Below, in pieces: positions 1 through 10,520 of a stretch of 64,000 bases of DNA (position 1 is its first letter; every line of letters starts with the position of its first letter). The stretch is from the NCBI RefSeq assembly GCF_026240905.1, contig NZ_JAPEVI010000003.1:992001-1056000 (forward strand), given 5' to 3'. This DNA is from Roseibium salinum. GTDB taxonomy: Bacteria; Pseudomonadota; Alphaproteobacteria; Rhizobiales; Stappiaceae. Made by a program: the position numbers and the translations under genes. A model generated the notes under the pieces. The model was not told the DNA's origin. It saw only the letters and a program-made list of their open reading frames with translations, and did no database searches.

Positions 1-270
1 CTGAAGCGGATCGGCCGGATACGGGCGAAGGCGCATACGGGTGTTCTGGTCAAGACGGCGAAACCGGACCAGGATTTACGGGTCGATCTTCCAACGGTCG
101 GTCCCAGGACCATAGATCTGGCCCAGGCTGCCGGCCTTGCCGGCATCGCCGTGGAAGCTGACGGCGCGCTGGTCGCCGAAAGGGAAGAGACCCTGAGCAA
201 AGCCGATGCTGCAGGCCTGTTCGTGATCGGCATCAACCGCGGCAATGCTGCGGGACCCGGCGATCAATGA
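1..270 (+). CDS. lpxI: LpxI UDP-2,3-diacylglucosamine pyrophosphatase, C-terminal part
   Basis: The frame is open from base 1 to the TGA at 268-270 and encodes the last 89 residues of an LpxI (DUF1009) protein. Recognisable pieces are VLVKTAKPDQDLRVDLPTVG and the terminal ADAAGLFVIGIN. LpxI hydrolyses UDP-2,3-diacylglucosamine to lipid X in lipid A synthesis and is the alphaproteobacterial alternative to LpxH. The stop overlaps the lpxB start by ATGA, so the two genes are translationally coupled, and LpxB uses the LpxI product. The start lies upstream of the window. Confidence 0.9.
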   Translation: MKRIGRIRAKAHTGVLVKTAKPDQDLRVDLPTVGPRTIDLAQAAGLAGIAVEADGALVAEREETLSKADAAGLFVIGINRGNAAGPGDQ

Positions 271-1454
271 CCGGCACCCGGCCGACCATATGTCTTGTTG
301 CCGGCGAGGAATCCGGCGATCAACTCGGCTCGGAGCTGATGAAAGCCCTCAATGAGCGGCTGGGGGACGGCGTTGGCTATTGCGGTGTCGGCGGCGAGCG
401 GATGACCGCGCTCGGCATGACCAGCTTCTTTGACCTGTCCGATGTCTCGGTGATGGGCCTCACCGCCGTTCTGGCCCGTTTGCCCCTCATCGTAAAACGC
501 GTCTACCAGACCGTGGATGCGGTCGTGACCGCTGACCCGGACGTTCTGGTGATCATCGACAGTCCGGATTTCACCCACAACGTTGCAAAGCGGGTGCGCA
601 AGAGAGCGCCGCACATACCCATCGTCGGTTATGTTTCTCCGTCCGTATGGGCCTGGCGGCCAGGGCGCGCCAGGAAAATGAGCCGCTATGTGGATGAGCT
701 TCTGGCCCTGCTTCCCTTCGAACCGGATGTGCACGAGCGCCTCGGCGGACCACGCACCCACTATGTGGGTCATCCCCTGAGCGAGAATGCCGGGGAATTA
801 CGGCCCAGGGAAGGGGAGCGGGCACCCTTGAACGGCGCTGAAAAGGTTCTCCTGGTTCTTCCCGGCAGTCGGCGCAGTGAGATTGACCGGCTGTTGGATG
901 TATTCGGTGACACGGTTGCCAAAGTGAAACAGGAGCTGCCGGAGATCCAGATCGTTCTGCCGGCCGTTGCGCATCTTGAAGACAAGATTCGTGCAGGCGT
1001 CTCGGACTGGCCTGCGATGCCGCAGATCGTCACCGGCCTGGAAGCCAAGAAGGCGGCATTCCGCCGTGCGCATGCTGCGCTGGCAGCCTCCGGCACGGTG
1101 TCTCTGGAACTGGCGCTTGCGGGCGTTCCGATGGTCGTGGCCTACAAGGTTGACTGGGCCTTCCGCAGGCTCAAGGAACTCAACCGCTTTTTCAAGGTCG
1201 CCAGCGTGGATTCCTTCGTGCTGCCGAACATCATTCTCGGCACGAAGGCGATTCCTGAATTCCTGGACGAAGAGGTGCAGGCAGATGTTCTGGCCGCTCA
1301 TCTGAAGGAACTTCTGACCGACAGCACAGAGCGGCGGGAGCAGGTCTCAGAGCTGACGCGCCTTGACGAGGTGATGAGCCTGCCGGACGGCTACAGCCAG
1401 CGTGGCGCGGCTGCGGATGTCGTTCTGGGGGCCATGAAAGCGGAACGGCGATAG
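267..1454 (+). CDS. lpxB: Lipid-A-disaccharide synthase
   Basis: This 395-residue protein of the GT19 family condenses lipid X with UDP-2,3-diacylglucosamine to make lipid A disaccharide-1-phosphate at the inner membrane. The N-terminal CLVAGEESGDQLGSELM block is the family signature. Other family segments are YCGVGGERM, YVSPSVWAWRPGRARKM, VLPGSRRSEID and the C-terminal AALAASGTVSLELALAGVPMV donor-binding region. Length is normal for the family. The ATG overlaps the lpxI stop by four bases. It is the last gene of the lpx operon and is followed by a bidirectional hairpin facing gltA. Confidence 0.96.
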   Translation: MTGTRPTICLVAGEESGDQLGSELMKALNERLGDGVGYCGVGGERMTALGMTSFFDLSDVSVMGLTAVLARLPLIVKRVYQTVDAVVTADPDVLVIIDSPDFTHNVAKRVRKRAPHIPIVGYVSPSVWAWRPGRARKMSRYVDELLALLPFEPDVHERLGGPRTHYVGHPLSENAGELRPREGERAPLNGAEKVLLVLPGSRRSEIDRLLDVFGDTVAKVKQELPEIQIVLPAVAHLEDKIRAGVSDWPAMPQIVTGLEAKKAAFRRAHAALAASGTVSLELALAGVPMVVAYKVDWAFRRLKELNRFFKVASVDSFVLPNIILGTKAIPEFLDEEVQADVLAAHLKELLTDSTERREQVSELTRLDEVMSLPDGYSQRGAAADVVLGAMKAERR

Positions 1455-1502
1455 GCACCGGTTTGCGAGCAGGCTTCACGGTTCCGGTGTCGCACCAATA
1501 AA

Positions 1503-1535
1503 AAATCGACCCGGGATGCCCGGGTCGATTTGATT
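1503..1535. terminator. Bidirectional intrinsic terminator between lpxB and gltA
   Basis: A perfect 13-bp stem (1503-1515 with 1519-1531) surrounds a 3-nt ATG loop, with an A-run on the left and a T-rich run on the right. It can stop lpxB on the plus strand and gltA on the minus strand. Confidence 0.85.
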
Positions 1536-1549
1536 TTGCACCTATTGTC

Positions 1550-2843
1550 TTAGCGGCGCTGGTCGATCGGCGTGTAGTCGCGCTTGGTCGCACCGGTATA
1601 GAGCTGACGCGGGCGGCCGATGCGCTGAGACGGATCTTCCACCATTTCCTTCCACTGTGCGATCCAGCCGACGGTACGCGCCAGCGCGAACAGCACGGTA
1701 AACATGGTGGTTGGGAAGCCGAGCGCACGCAGCGTGATGCCCGAGTAGAAGTCGATGTTCGGATAGAGCTTCTTCTCAACGAAATAATCGTCGTTGAGCG
1801 CCATTCTCTCCAGTTCCATCGCAACATCGAGGAGCGGGTCGTCCTTGATGCCCAGCTCGCCCAGCACTTCGTGGGTGGTCTTCTGCATGATGCGCGCACG
1901 CGGATCATAGTTCTTGTAGACCCGGTGACCGAAGCCCATGAGACGGAACGGATCGTTCTTGTCTTTCGCCCGTTCCACAAATTCCGGGATCCGGTCAACG
2001 GAACCGATCTCCGAAAGCATGTTGAGAGCTGCTTCGTTCGCACCGCCATGGGCCGGACCCCACAGGCAGGCGATGCCGGCGGCGATACAGGCAAACGGGT
2101 TCGCCCCGGAGGAGCCGGCCAGACGGACCGTCGATGTGGAGGCGTTCTGCTCGTGATCCGCATGCAGGATGAAGATGCGGTCCATGGCGCGCGCCAGGAC
2201 CGGGTTCACCTTGTACTCCTCACAGGGAACAGCGAAGCACATATGCAGGAAGTTGGCCGCATAACTCAGGTCGTTGCGCGGATACACGAACGGCTGGCCG
2301 ACGTGGTACTTGTATGCCATTGCGGCAATCGTCGGCATCTTTGCGATCATCCGCAGGGAAGCGACCATGCGCTGGTGCGGATCGGTGATGTCGGTCGAGT
2401 CGTGATAGAAAGCCGACAGCGCGCCCACGGTTCCGACCATGATGGCCATCGGATGGGCGTCCCGGCGGAAGCCCGTGAAGAAGCGGGACATCTGCTCATG
2501 AATCATCGTGTGGTAGGTCACGCGATTGACGAAGTCGTCCTTTTGCACCTTCGTCGGCAATTCCCCATAGAGCAGCAGATAGCAGGATTCGAGAAAGTCG
2601 CCATGATCGGCGAGTTGCTCGATGGGATATCCGCGGTAAAGCAGCGTGCCTTCGTCACCATCGATATAGGTGATCTTGGATCTCGCAAGATGCAGTCGAG
2701 GTAAAGCCCGGGTCGTATGTGAACATGCCTGTGTCACCATACAGGGACGAAATGTTCACAACCGACGGTCCGATGGATCCGTCAAGAACGTCGAAATCGT
2801 GGTCTTTGCCACCGACGTTGAGCTTGGCGTTGTTGTCGGCCAT
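1550..2843 (-). pseudogene. gltA: Citrate synthase, broken by one inserted base
   Basis: GltA condenses oxaloacetate and acetyl-CoA in the TCA cycle. The N-terminus (MADNNAKLNVGGKDHDFDVL to FTSTASCE) starts at 2843. The rest ([11 protein letters not shown] to the C-terminal [17 protein letters not shown]) is in another frame. One extra base near 2681 separates them: TGC GAG ATCC where the family has CESK, i.e. TGC GAG TCC. Removing it gives a normal-length 430-residue enzyme with the [18 protein letters not shown] and [13 protein letters not shown] active-site blocks intact. AAGGGG precedes the ATG. Because gltA is normally indispensable and nothing else is degraded, I favour a sequencing error at a GAGTC site over a true pseudogene. 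Confidence 0.9.
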
Positions 2844-3083
2844 TCAGAAAACCCCTTTACGTTATCCTGTCGCGCCGCCCTGATGACTGGCCCTCACCCG
2901 AAGGGCCCCGACTTCGGTTGTCGGACGGCACTGGAGACATTTTCGGATCTTGCGTATCCCATTTACCGCAGTGCCGCAAGCAGGCCGAGATAGCGCTTTG
3001 GTCAAAGACAGGCTCGTCCGCGATCCGCCTCCCGCCTGAATTACTTCAGGTGGTGCAGGGTGCGCAATACCGCCATCCGGGAT

Positions 3084-4508
3084 CTATATGGATTGATCCC
3101 TGATACGGGCAAGGGATTCCTCCCGGCCCAGGGCGATCAGGACATCATAGATCCCCGGCGAAACCCCGCGTCCGGTAAGAGCCGCGCGCAGGGGCTGGGC
3201 AACCTTGCCGAGTTTCAGGTCCTTGTCTTCCGCATAGGCTTTTACGGCCGCTTCCAGCGGCTCTGCATCCCAGTCTGCGACCGATGAGAGCACGCCATGC
3301 AACTCGCCCAGTATCGTCTTTGCTTCGTCGGTCAGGATCTTTTCGGCTTTTTCATCGGTATCGAGCGGCCGCTGGCGCCAGAGATATGAGGCGCTTTCAG
3401 TCAGTTCCACCAGTGTTTTGGCCCGTTCCTTGAGGCCGGGAAGGGCCGTCAGAGCGGTGTTTTCGTTGTCTCCCGTCGACAACCAGGTCAGCACGTCCGC
3501 GCCGTCTTCGGCGTGAACCAGATACACCTTCCAGTGCTCCAGCAGCTCGGCGTCGTCGGTGCTGCGCATGTAGTGGCCATTGAGATTTTCCAGCTTCTTG
3601 AAATCGAACCGGGCAGGAGACTGGCCGATGGCGTCCAGTCCGAACCACTTGATCATATCCTCCAGGGACATGATTTCGTCGTCGCCGTGACTCCAGCCGA
3701 GGCGCGCCAGATAGTTGCGCAGGGCCTGCGGCAGATAACCCATTTGCCGGTAGGTTTCCGCACCGGTTGCGCCGTGGCGTTTGGACAGCTTGGCTCCGTC
3801 CGGACCATGGATGAGGGGAACATGGGCCATCGCCGGCACATCCCAGCCAAGCGCCTGGAAGATCAGTGTCTGCCTGGCGGCATTGGTCAGGTGGTCTACG
3901 CCGCGGATGATGTGGGTGACATTCATGTCGTGGTCATCGACGACGACGGCCAGCATGTATGTGGGAGCGCCGTCGGAGCGCATGAGGACGAAATCGTCCA
4001 GGTCCTTGTTCGGGATCACCACCCGGCCCTGGACCAGATCGTCGACGACCGTCTCGCCTTCCAGCGGAGCCTTGATGCGCACGACCGGCGCAACGCCTTC
4101 CGGAGCTTCCGACGGGTCCCGGTCGCGCCAGGTGCCGTCATAGCGTGGCGGTTTGCCTTCCGCGCGTGCCTTCTCGCGCATGGCTTCAACTTCTTCGGCA
4201 GAGCAGTAGCACCGGTACGCCGCCCCGGCCGCGATCATCTGTTCCACGGCTTGTCTATGACGCTCCACACGCGAAGACTGCGAAACGGGTTCGCCGTCCC
4301 AGTCGAGCCCGAGCCAGTCGAGACCGTCCAGAATGGCATCGATCGCTTCCTGGGTCGAGCGTGCCCGGTCCGTATCCTCGATGCGCAACAGCATCTTGCC
4401 GCCGTGATGCCTGGCAAAGAGCCAGTTGAACAGCGCTGTGCGGGCGCCGCCAATGTGGAGGAAGCCGGTGGGGGACGGTGCGAAGCGCGTGACGATTTCT
4501 TGTGCCAT
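3084..4508 (-). CDS. gltX: Glutamyl-tRNA synthetase
   Basis: Class I aminoacyl-tRNA synthetase of 474 residues that charges tRNA-Glu. The start is set at 4508 because [20 protein letters not shown] carries the HIGH-type motif (HIGG) about 17 residues in; the frame stays open far upstream but that extension has no family similarity. The KMSKS equivalent is AKLSKRHG. The cysteines near YRCYCSAEE lie in the region where many bacterial GltX proteins bind zinc. It lies upstream of gltA on the same strand with about 240 bp between, and divergent from comEC. Confidence 0.95.
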   Translation of the reverse strand: MAQEIVTRFAPSPTGFLHIGGARTALFNWLFARHHGGKMLLRIEDTDRARSTQEAIDAILDGLDWLGLDWDGEPVSQSSRVERHRQAVEQMIAAGAAYRCYCSAEEVEAMREKARAEGKPPRYDGTWRDRDPSEAPEGVAPVVRIKAPLEGETVVDDLVQGRVVIPNKDLDDFVLMRSDGAPTYMLAVVVDDHDMNVTHIIRGVDHLTNAARQTLIFQALGWDVPAMAHVPLIHGPDGAKLSKRHGATGAETYRQMGYLPQALRNYLARLGWSHGDDEIMSLEDMIKWFGLDAIGQSPARFDFKKLENLNGHYMRSTDDAELLEHWKVYLVHAEDGADVLTWLSTGDNENTALTALPGLKERAKTLVELTESASYLWRQRPLDTDEKAEKILTDEAKTILGELHGVLSSVADWDAEPLEAAVKAYAEDKDLKLGKVAQPLRAALTGRGVSPGIYDVLIALGREESLARIRDQSI

Positions 4509-4642
4509 GGTGATTTTTTGAAAGTCTCTGTAAGAATAGGGCACAGTCCGCGCCCGTGGTGGTTGCGCGGTCTTAGCACAGCCTTTGGCAAGGCTAAATA
4601 GGGGCTTCGTCCGTTTCTTCAGGTCAAACGGGATGGGACAGG

Positions 4643-7060
4643 TTGGCGAAGGGGCAGGACAGGGATCGCGAAGAGGAAGGCGGCACGCCGGCGGTGACGT
4701 TCGCCGGCGTCCCCTCCGGCGCGCCCCAAAGGGCTTCCGCATCGGACAAAGGGGCTTCCGTCCATCGGCCGGTCTGGGTCTTCTGGTCGAAACTGACCTT
4801 CCGCAATCCCGCGCCACCCGATGACAGGTACTGGGATAATCAGGGCCTGCTCTGGTGTGCATTCGCCTTTGCAGTCGGGATTGCCGTTTACACGCTTCTG
4901 CCGGAAGAACCCCATTGGCCGCTGCTGACGATCCTTGTCGGCCTGGCTTCTCTTCTGGTTTTCTGGACTGGTCGCCAGGAGGCATGGAGCAAACCGGCCA
5001 TCCTGGCGCTCGCGCTTGCCTGCGGGTTGACGGTGGCGGCCTTGCGCACGGCATATGTCGATGCACCACGCCTGGCTGAACCCATGAACGTCACCCTGAC
5101 CGGCCGCGTCCTGGAACGCGAGGCGGGGACCAGCGGTGCGCGCGTCCTGCTCGAAGTCGTCTCGGTGAACGAACGGCCGCAAACCGAGGTCGTGTTTCCC
5201 GAACGAGTGCGGCTGCGTCTGCCGGCGGATGACGGAGCCGGAACGGGCGAGGCGATCCGCGTCAGGGCCAGGATCTTCCCGCCGCCGGGACCGGTGAGCC
5301 CCGGCGGATATGATTTTTCCTATCGGGCCTACTATTCGAAGATCGGCGCGACGGGATTCAGTTATGGCCCCGCGGAGGTGATCGAGGCGGGCGATGCCTC
5401 GCTGGCCTTGCGCGCGGCCGCGCAGGTTCAGGCACTGCGGGACGGACTTGCCAACCGGATAAGGTCCGTTCTGCCGGACAGTCCTGAAACGGCGCTCATC
5501 ATCGCCTTGCTGGTCGGCGACCGCGGCGGCATCAGCGAGGCGCAGGAAGAAGACCTGCGCGCGGCAGGGCTCGCGCATATTCTGGCCATTTCAGGTCTCC
5601 ACATGGCGCTTTTCGCCGGCGGTGCCTACGGCGCGGTACTGCTGTTCCTGGCGCTGTTTCCCCCGCTGGCCCTGCGCTGGCCAATACACAAATGGGCCGC
5701 TGTTGCTGCCCTCGCGGCCGCCGTTGCGTATCTGCTCATCTCCGGCGCTGCTGTTGCGACCCAGCGGTCGTTCCTGATGATCTCCCTCGTGTTTCTGGGC
5801 ATATTTGTCGGTCGCCGCGGCCTGACGCTGCGCAGCGTTGCGCTTGCGGGCCTGTTCCTTCTGCTGGTTGCGCCGGAGCGGTTGTTCTTTCCCGGTTTTC
5901 AAATGTCGTTCGCCGCCGTCATCTGTCTTGTGGCGGTTTACGAGATATGGCGGGGAAGAGACAGATCGTGGCATTTCAACGACCGCCGGGCTGCGGGACG
6001 CGGACGCCGATTTCTTCAATTCCTCGCCAAGTGGATTGCAGGCCTCTTCGTCACTGCGCTGGTGGCCGGACTTGCCACCGGGATTATCGGCGCGCACCAC
6101 TTTGGCCGTATCGCGCCCTACGGCGTGTTGGGCAATCTGCTCGGCATGCCGATTTTCTCGCTGCTCGTCATGCCGATGGGTGTGCTGGCCCTGGTTCTGA
6201 TGCCGCTGGGTCTATCCGCGTTTCCGCTGACCCTCATGGCTCTCGGCCTCTCACTGCTGCTCAAGATCGCGGCCTTTACGGCGGCTCTCAGTGACGGTGC
6301 GGGAGCGGTTGGCGCCTTGAGCGGAATTTCGGCGGTTCTGCTTGTCTCGGCGCTGTTTGCAAGTCTTCTGCTTCCCGGCTGGCGGCGCCTTTATGCGCTG
6401 GCGCCTCTTGGCGCAGCGCTCATTTCCATTGTGGTGATGCGGCCGCCCGATATTCAGATCGCAGCCACGGGCAGCCGCGTTGCCGCCAGGGACGGGTCCG
6501 GACTGCTGCGGCTTTCATCCGGGCGTCAGTCATTCGTGGGAGAGATCTGGATGCAGCGGGAAGGGGTTCCGGCTGGCGCGATTGGATCGCGTACGATGAA
6601 ATCGCCTCAACGGCGATGCGATCGCGACGGCTGCGTGGTCCTGGCCCATGCGGACCGGAGCGGGGAGGATACCGGTGGTGCGACGTTGCCTCTGGCAATC
6701 AGTCTGCCGCGAACGGCGCAGGCCCTGCCGGCGGATTGTCTTTATGCCGATATTATCGTGACCGACCTGATCGTGCCGCCGGATTGCCGCGCCAGCGTCA
6801 TTCTGCAAGGGGATATGCGTCAGAAGAAGGGGGCGGTATCGATATGGCTGTCGCGGGAGATCCAAACCAATGAAACGCCGCCGCCAGGGCGCGGTGCGGC
6901 GCAAGCAAGCCCGGATGACGGAAAGCTGCCAGGCAGGACCGGAAAACCGGCAATCAGCAAGGTCATATACGCACTTCCCGATCCGCCGCGGCCCTGGCAT
7001 CGGCCGGGTACCGTTACAAGGACAAGCTTGCGGCAGCGGCTCGATACGTCCGGCCGGTAG
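4643..7060 (+). CDS. comEC: ComEC/Rec2-family DNA-uptake membrane protein without beta-lactamase domain
   Basis: An 805-residue multi-pass membrane protein. The order is an N-terminal hydrophobic region (from about residue 70), an OB-like soluble segment (about 140-230), and the Competence domain with [19 protein letters not shown] near residue 315 followed by about nine membrane segments. ComEC forms the inner-membrane channel for transforming DNA. The C-terminal metallo-beta-lactamase nuclease domain of longer ComEC proteins is not recognisable: no HxHxDH motif is present, and the tail (about 600-805) is a short Cys-containing domain. The TTG start at 4643 is the one giving the full N-terminus. 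The neighbouring lexA on the opposite strand is usual for the order. Confidence 0.88.
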   Translation: MAKGQDRDREEEGGTPAVTFAGVPSGAPQRASASDKGASVHRPVWVFWSKLTFRNPAPPDDRYWDNQGLLWCAFAFAVGIAVYTLLPEEPHWPLLTILVGLASLLVFWTGRQEAWSKPAILALALACGLTVAALRTAYVDAPRLAEPMNVTLTGRVLEREAGTSGARVLLEVVSVNERPQTEVVFPERVRLRLPADDGAGTGEAIRVRARIFPPPGPVSPGGYDFSYRAYYSKIGATGFSYGPAEVIEAGDASLALRAAAQVQALRDGLANRIRSVLPDSPETALIIALLVGDRGGISEAQEEDLRAAGLAHILAISGLHMALFAGGAYGAVLLFLALFPPLALRWPIHKWAAVAALAAAVAYLLISGAAVATQRSFLMISLVFLGIFVGRRGLTLRSVALAGLFLLLVAPERLFFPGFQMSFAAVICLVAVYEIWRGRDRSWHFNDRRAAGRGRRFLQFLAKWIAGLFVTALVAGLATGIIGAHHFGRIAPYGVLGNLLGMPIFSLLVMPMGVLALVLMPLGLSAFPLTLMALGLSLLLKIAAFTAALSDGAGAVGALSGISAVLLVSALFASLLLPGWRRLYALAPLGAALISIVVMRPPDIQIAATGSRVAARDGSGLLRLSSGRQSFVGEIWMQREGVPAGAIGSRTMKSPQRRCDRDGCVVLAHADRSGEDTGGATLPLAISLPRTAQALPADCLYADIIVTDLIVPPDCRASVILQGDMRQKKGAVSIWLSREIQTNETPPPGRGAAQASPDDGKLPGRTGKPAISKVIYALPDPPRPWHRPGTVTRTSLRQRLDTSGR

Positions 7061-7079
7061 CGCTCAACGAGCCCTCGGA

Positions 7080-7790
7080 TCAATACTGGCGGAACAGGGC
7101 AACCAGACGGCCCTGCACACGAACACGGCCGGGGCCGAAGATCCGGGTCTCATAGGCAGGGTTCGCCGCCTCAAGCGCGATCGACGCGCCCTTCTTGCGC
7201 AGGCGCTTCAGCGTCGCTTCCTCTTCATCCACCAACGCTACAACGATGTCGCCGCTATCGGCGGTATCCGCGCGGCGGATCAGAATCGTGTCACCGTCCA
7301 GAATACCGGCTTCAATCATGGAATCACCGCGCACTTCCAGGGCATAGTGCTCGCCGCTGCCGAGCAGTTCCTGAGGCACAGTGATGGAATGGCTGTGGTT
7401 CTGAATGGCTTCGATCGGGACGCCGGCGGCAATGCGGCCCATAACGGGAATTTCCATGCCGCCGCTCACCGGCTGAGGTGCCGGTTTTGGAGCTTCGCGT
7501 TTGCCCAGAGAACCTTCGATAACTTCCGGCGAGAAACTGCCGCGGGGGCGCGGGGCGCCAAGGCCCGGTGCAATCGAGTCGGGCAGGCGGACAACTTCCA
7601 TCGCCCTTGCGCGATTCGGCAGCCGCCGGATGAAGCCGCGTTCTTCCAGTGCCGTAATCAGCCGGTGAATACCGGACTTGGAGCGCAGATCCAGCGCATC
7701 CTTCATTTCATCGAAAGACGGCGGCACTCCCGTTTCCTTCAGTCTTTCGTGAATGAACATGAGCAGTTCATACTGCTTGCGCGTCAACAT
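7080..7790 (-). CDS. lexA: LexA SOS repressor
   Basis: A 236-residue LexA. The start at 7790 is chosen because [17 protein letters not shown] is the family N-terminus; the open frame continues upstream across the operators and is not coding. The order is a winged-helix DNA-binding domain (1-65), a variable proline-rich linker (70-110), and the S24 autoprotease. The cleavage bond is Ala122-Gly123 in [11 protein letters not shown], the catalytic serine is S157 (GDSM), and the catalytic lysine is K195. It represses DNA-damage genes until RecA filaments trigger self-cleavage. Two LexA boxes lie upstream, so autoregulation is expected. Confidence 0.97.
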   Translation of the reverse strand: MLTRKQYELLMFIHERLKETGVPPSFDEMKDALDLRSKSGIHRLITALEERGFIRRLPNRARAMEVVRLPDSIAPGLGAPRPRGSFSPEVIEGSLGKREAPKPAPQPVSGGMEIPVMGRIAAGVPIEAIQNHSHSITVPQELLGSGEHYALEVRGDSMIEAGILDGDTILIRRADTADSGDIVVALVDEEEATLKRLRKKGASIALEAANPAYETRIFGPGRVRVQGRLVALFRQY

Positions 7791-7844
7791 ATAGGCTTCC
7801 CCTGACCACGTGATGGGCTGGTACAAATCAAGAACACAGTACCT

Positions 7845-7887
7845 GTTCCTATTGTGTTCCGCAAGGGTAAATGTTCTCTTGCTGTTC
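7845..7887. promoter_or_regulatory. Two LexA boxes (GTTC-N7-GTTC) upstream of lexA
   Basis: Two exact copies of the alphaproteobacterial SOS operator GTTC-N7-GTTC lie at 7845-7859 and 7873-7887, 28 bp apart centre to centre, 55-97 bp upstream of the lexA ATG. Known for the family: direct-repeat GTTC boxes bind LexA in Hyphomicrobiales. Inferred: autoregulation of lexA. Confidence 0.88.
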
Positions 7888-7914
7888 TGCAAAATGCCCG
7901 CGGAAAGGCCGCAA

Positions 7915-8784
7915 TCAACCGTCGTCGGCTGTCAGCAGCAGCTCGCATGTCACAAGTGTCGGTGCGTGTCCGGCGAGAACCCGGCCCGAGTGTAGATTTC
8001 CGTCAAGATCGACACAGCGTATCGGCAGATCGAGGGCGGGGCGATTTTTACGCCCGGCACCCGGCTGTAGCAGGATTTCCGAGATGAGGCCGGTCATGGC
8101 ACCCGAGGACTCGAATTCGGCGCCTGCGAGGCTTCCCAGCCCGTGAACGTCGACCGCGGTCGATCCCAATTCACGGCACAACTCCGAGATCCCGTGGTGA
8201 AGATCCTCGAAGGGGGCGAGCGTTGCGATCAGTGCATTGGGCGGTGCTTCGTCGGCCGTGTTCCGGTCTTCCATGATCCTGAACAGGGTAAACTCGGTTT
8301 CCGGATCCGGCTGCGCCTCGAACCGCGCGCCTCGCAGTCCGTAGCCGTGAACACGGGAGGTTTGATGAACGCACAGCGTATGCGGCAGCAGGTGGCCCAG
8401 GTGGTACGTGTTATTGCCTTGCCAATAGGCATGGATATGGGCAAACCAGGCGCCGTCCCTGCGGCCGAGGATGGCGACAGCCTCTTCCAGGACCGCGCCT
8501 GGAGAAGATTTCGTGTCGCTGTACCAGGCGGCATGGCGGTCATCGATCGCCCGGTCCGGCATGACATAGTCGAACGGCCCCAGCGAAAGGCCGTGAAGCG
8601 TGAAGACAGCAGAGCTGTGGCCGGTCCGGTCGGCCCAAGCGCCAAGTGCTTCGAGCAGCGGCTGGCGTGCCGCAATCTCAAGGGAGACCGCTTCGGCGCG
8701 GCACAGCGCATGCGGCCGCCGGTTAGTGGCCCGGGGGCCGGGATGCCGGATGTCGGCGAGCGTTTTGGGGGCCGGGCGTCTCAT
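7915..8784 (-). CDS. Possible PCC/DUF296-like domain protein coupled to an acyl-CoA ligase
   Basis: A 289-residue soluble protein with two similar halves. Each carries a hydrophobic-strand/Gly pattern that resembles PCC/DUF296 domains: [15 protein letters not shown] with [10 protein letters not shown] in the first half, and [18 protein letters not shown] in the second. The histidines in AHIHAYW and [10 protein letters not shown] could bind metal. The assignment is from pattern only and I could not confirm it. Its start overlaps the stop of the upstream acyl-CoA ligase by four bases (8781-8784), so the two are co-translated and probably act in one pathway. The function is unknown. Confidence 0.7.
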   Translation of the reverse strand: MRRPAPKTLADIRHPGPRATNRRPHALCRAEAVSLEIAARQPLLEALGAWADRTGHSSAVFTLHGLSLGPFDYVMPDRAIDDRHAAWYSDTKSSPGAVLEEAVAILGRRDGAWFAHIHAYWQGNNTYHLGHLLPHTLCVHQTSRVHGYGLRGARFEAQPDPETEFTLFRIMEDRNTADEAPPNALIATLAPFEDLHHGISELCRELGSTAVDVHGLGSLAGAEFESSGAMTGLISEILLQPGAGRKNRPALDLPIRCVDLDGNLHSGRVLAGHAPTLVTCELLLTADDG

Positions 8785-10361
8785 AGCAGGCCTTGATCAC
8801 TCAGGTATTCACGCACCAGCTTCTTGGTGATCTTGCCATAGGCGCTGGTCGGCATCTTGTCGATGAACAGATAACGCGCGGGCAGTTTGTAGCGTGCGAC
8901 CTTGCCGGTGAGGAATTCCGCAAGGCTTCCCGGGTCAGCCGCTTCTCCCGACGTCGTCACGCAAACGGCGAGCCCGACTTCGCCCCAGTGAGGATCGGGT
9001 ATGCCGAGGATCGCGACTTCGGAGATGGCCGGATGGGAGAGCAGCACTTCCTCCACCTCCTTCGGGTAAACGTTCGAGCCGCCGGAGATGTACATGTCCG
9101 AGGCGCGGCCGGTTAGGTAGAGAAAGCGCTGTTCGTCCATGTTGCCGATGTCGCCGGTGCGGAACCAGCCATTGCGGAACGATTTGGCGTTGGCTGCGTC
9201 GTCCTCCAGATACCCGGCGCAGACCGCAGGACCTGCCACGCAGACTTCCCCCGTCTCATGCGGACCGAGCAGGGTGCCGTCCTCGTCCTGAATGCTGACC
9301 TCGATCCCCGTGCGTTCTACCCCGCACGTGCCGATGCGCGCCTGCGGTCCATCCTCCAGAAAATGGTCCTGGGGCCGTAGCACGGTGATGTTGCCGGTGA
9401 CTTCGCCGAGCCCGTAGTACTGGACCAGCACGTGTCCAAGCTTTTCCAGAGCCCGTTTCTGGTCTTCCCGGTACATCGGAGCGCCCGCATAAATCACATG
9501 GCGCAGGCTGGAGTGATCGAAGCGGTCGACGGCCGGATCCTCGACCAGGCGCTTTACGATCGTGGGGACCGTAAACATATTGCTGACCTTGTGCGTCTCG
9601 ATCAGCTCGAAGGCGGCCGCCGGACTGAAACCGCCGCGCGGCATCAGGATATGCGCGGCTCCCGTGGACAGTTGTGCGATCAGCTGCAGGCCCGCCCCAT
9701 GGGAGAGCGGCGCGATCACCAGGGAGGCATCCACCTCGCTCGTGCCGGGCAGCAGGTCGGCCATGTAGTTGACGGCAACGAACCCGATCTGGCCATGCGT
9801 AAGCACCACGGCCTTCGGGCGGCCGGTGGAGCCGGAGGTGAAGAACAGCCAGCAGGGATCGTTGTACTCGACGGGAGCGTTGGGAAACCGTTCGCCGAGG
9901 TTACCGGAGACGAGGTCTTCATAGGAGGCGCCGAAGGAACTTTCGCCAACGCTGATGACGCCTGCCATGTCGGGCCGGGAATTTGTTACGGCCTCGGCCT
10001 GGGGTTTGAATTCTGCATCGCAGACGAAGACCTTGGCGTTCGCCTTTGCGGCGGCATAGGCGGTTTCGTCCGGTGCCTGGCGGAAGTTGCAGGGCACCCA
10101 CACGGCCGCCAGGCGGAAGGCAGCAAGCATGATCTCGGTCATCTGGTTGGAGTTCTGCGCCTGGACCAGCACAGTGTCACCCTTTGAAACACCGTATTGC
10201 GCGTGCAGCGCGCGGGCGATGGCGGAGACCCGGGCGTCAAGTTCCGCCCACGTCCAGGTCCGGTTCTCCCAGACGATCGCCGGGCGGTCCGGCCAGCGGG
10301 CGGCGTTCCTGGTCAGGAAATGCGCCAGATTGGCCACTCGATTGGAACATCGCTCCATCAT
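8781..10361 (-). CDS. AMP-dependent acyl-CoA synthetase/ligase
   Basis: A class I adenylate-forming enzyme that activates a carboxylic acid as acyl-AMP and transfers it to CoA. Signature motifs are FFTSGSTGRPKAVVLTHGQ (A3), YYGLGEVTGNITVL (A5), GWFRTGDIGNMDE (A7) and the C-terminal SAYGKITKKLV with the catalytic lysine (A10). The start at 10361 (MMERCSNRVANLAHFL) has GAGGA upstream and matches the usual family N-terminus. An in-frame ATG at 10442 would add 27 residues but has no good ribosome-binding site. The substrate cannot be told; medium or long fatty acids are typical. It is transcribed ahead of the PCC-like gene. Confidence 0.92.
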   Translation of the reverse strand: MMERCSNRVANLAHFLTRNAARWPDRPAIVWENRTWTWAELDARVSAIARALHAQYGVSKGDTVLVQAQNSNQMTEIMLAAFRLAAVWVPCNFRQAPDETAYAAAKANAKVFVCDAEFKPQAEAVTNSRPDMAGVISVGESSFGASYEDLVSGNLGERFPNAPVEYNDPCWLFFTSGSTGRPKAVVLTHGQIGFVAVNYMADLLPGTSEVDASLVIAPLSHGAGLQLIAQLSTGAAHILMPRGGFSPAAAFELIETHKVSNMFTVPTIVKRLVEDPAVDRFDHSSLRHVIYAGAPMYREDQKRALEKLGHVLVQYYGLGEVTGNITVLRPQDHFLEDGPQARIGTCGVERTGIEVSIQDEDGTLLGPHETGEVCVAGPAVCAGYLEDDAANAKSFRNGWFRTGDIGNMDEQRFLYLTGRASDMYISGGSNVYPKEVEEVLLSHPAISEVAILGIPDPHWGEVGLAVCVTTSGEAADPGSLAEFLTGKVARYKLPARYLFIDKMPTSAYGKITKKLVREYLSDQGLL

Positions 10362-10520
10362 CTGGGTAAGGTCCTCACGGGAGAATGTGTTTTGCGGCGA
10401 CGTTAGGCCGGGCGCGGCTGATTTGACAAGCGGCACCGCCATGGAGACCGTTCCGCTTGCGCGCTAAATTGTGCAAGGATGCACGTCAAACTGGTTTGCC
10501 GCAGGAGCAAGGATATTCAC

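Noticed and set aside
4509..5069. N-terminal extension of gltX to 5069
   Set aside because: The family starts at [15 protein letters not shown]. The extension overlaps comEC and has no similarity.
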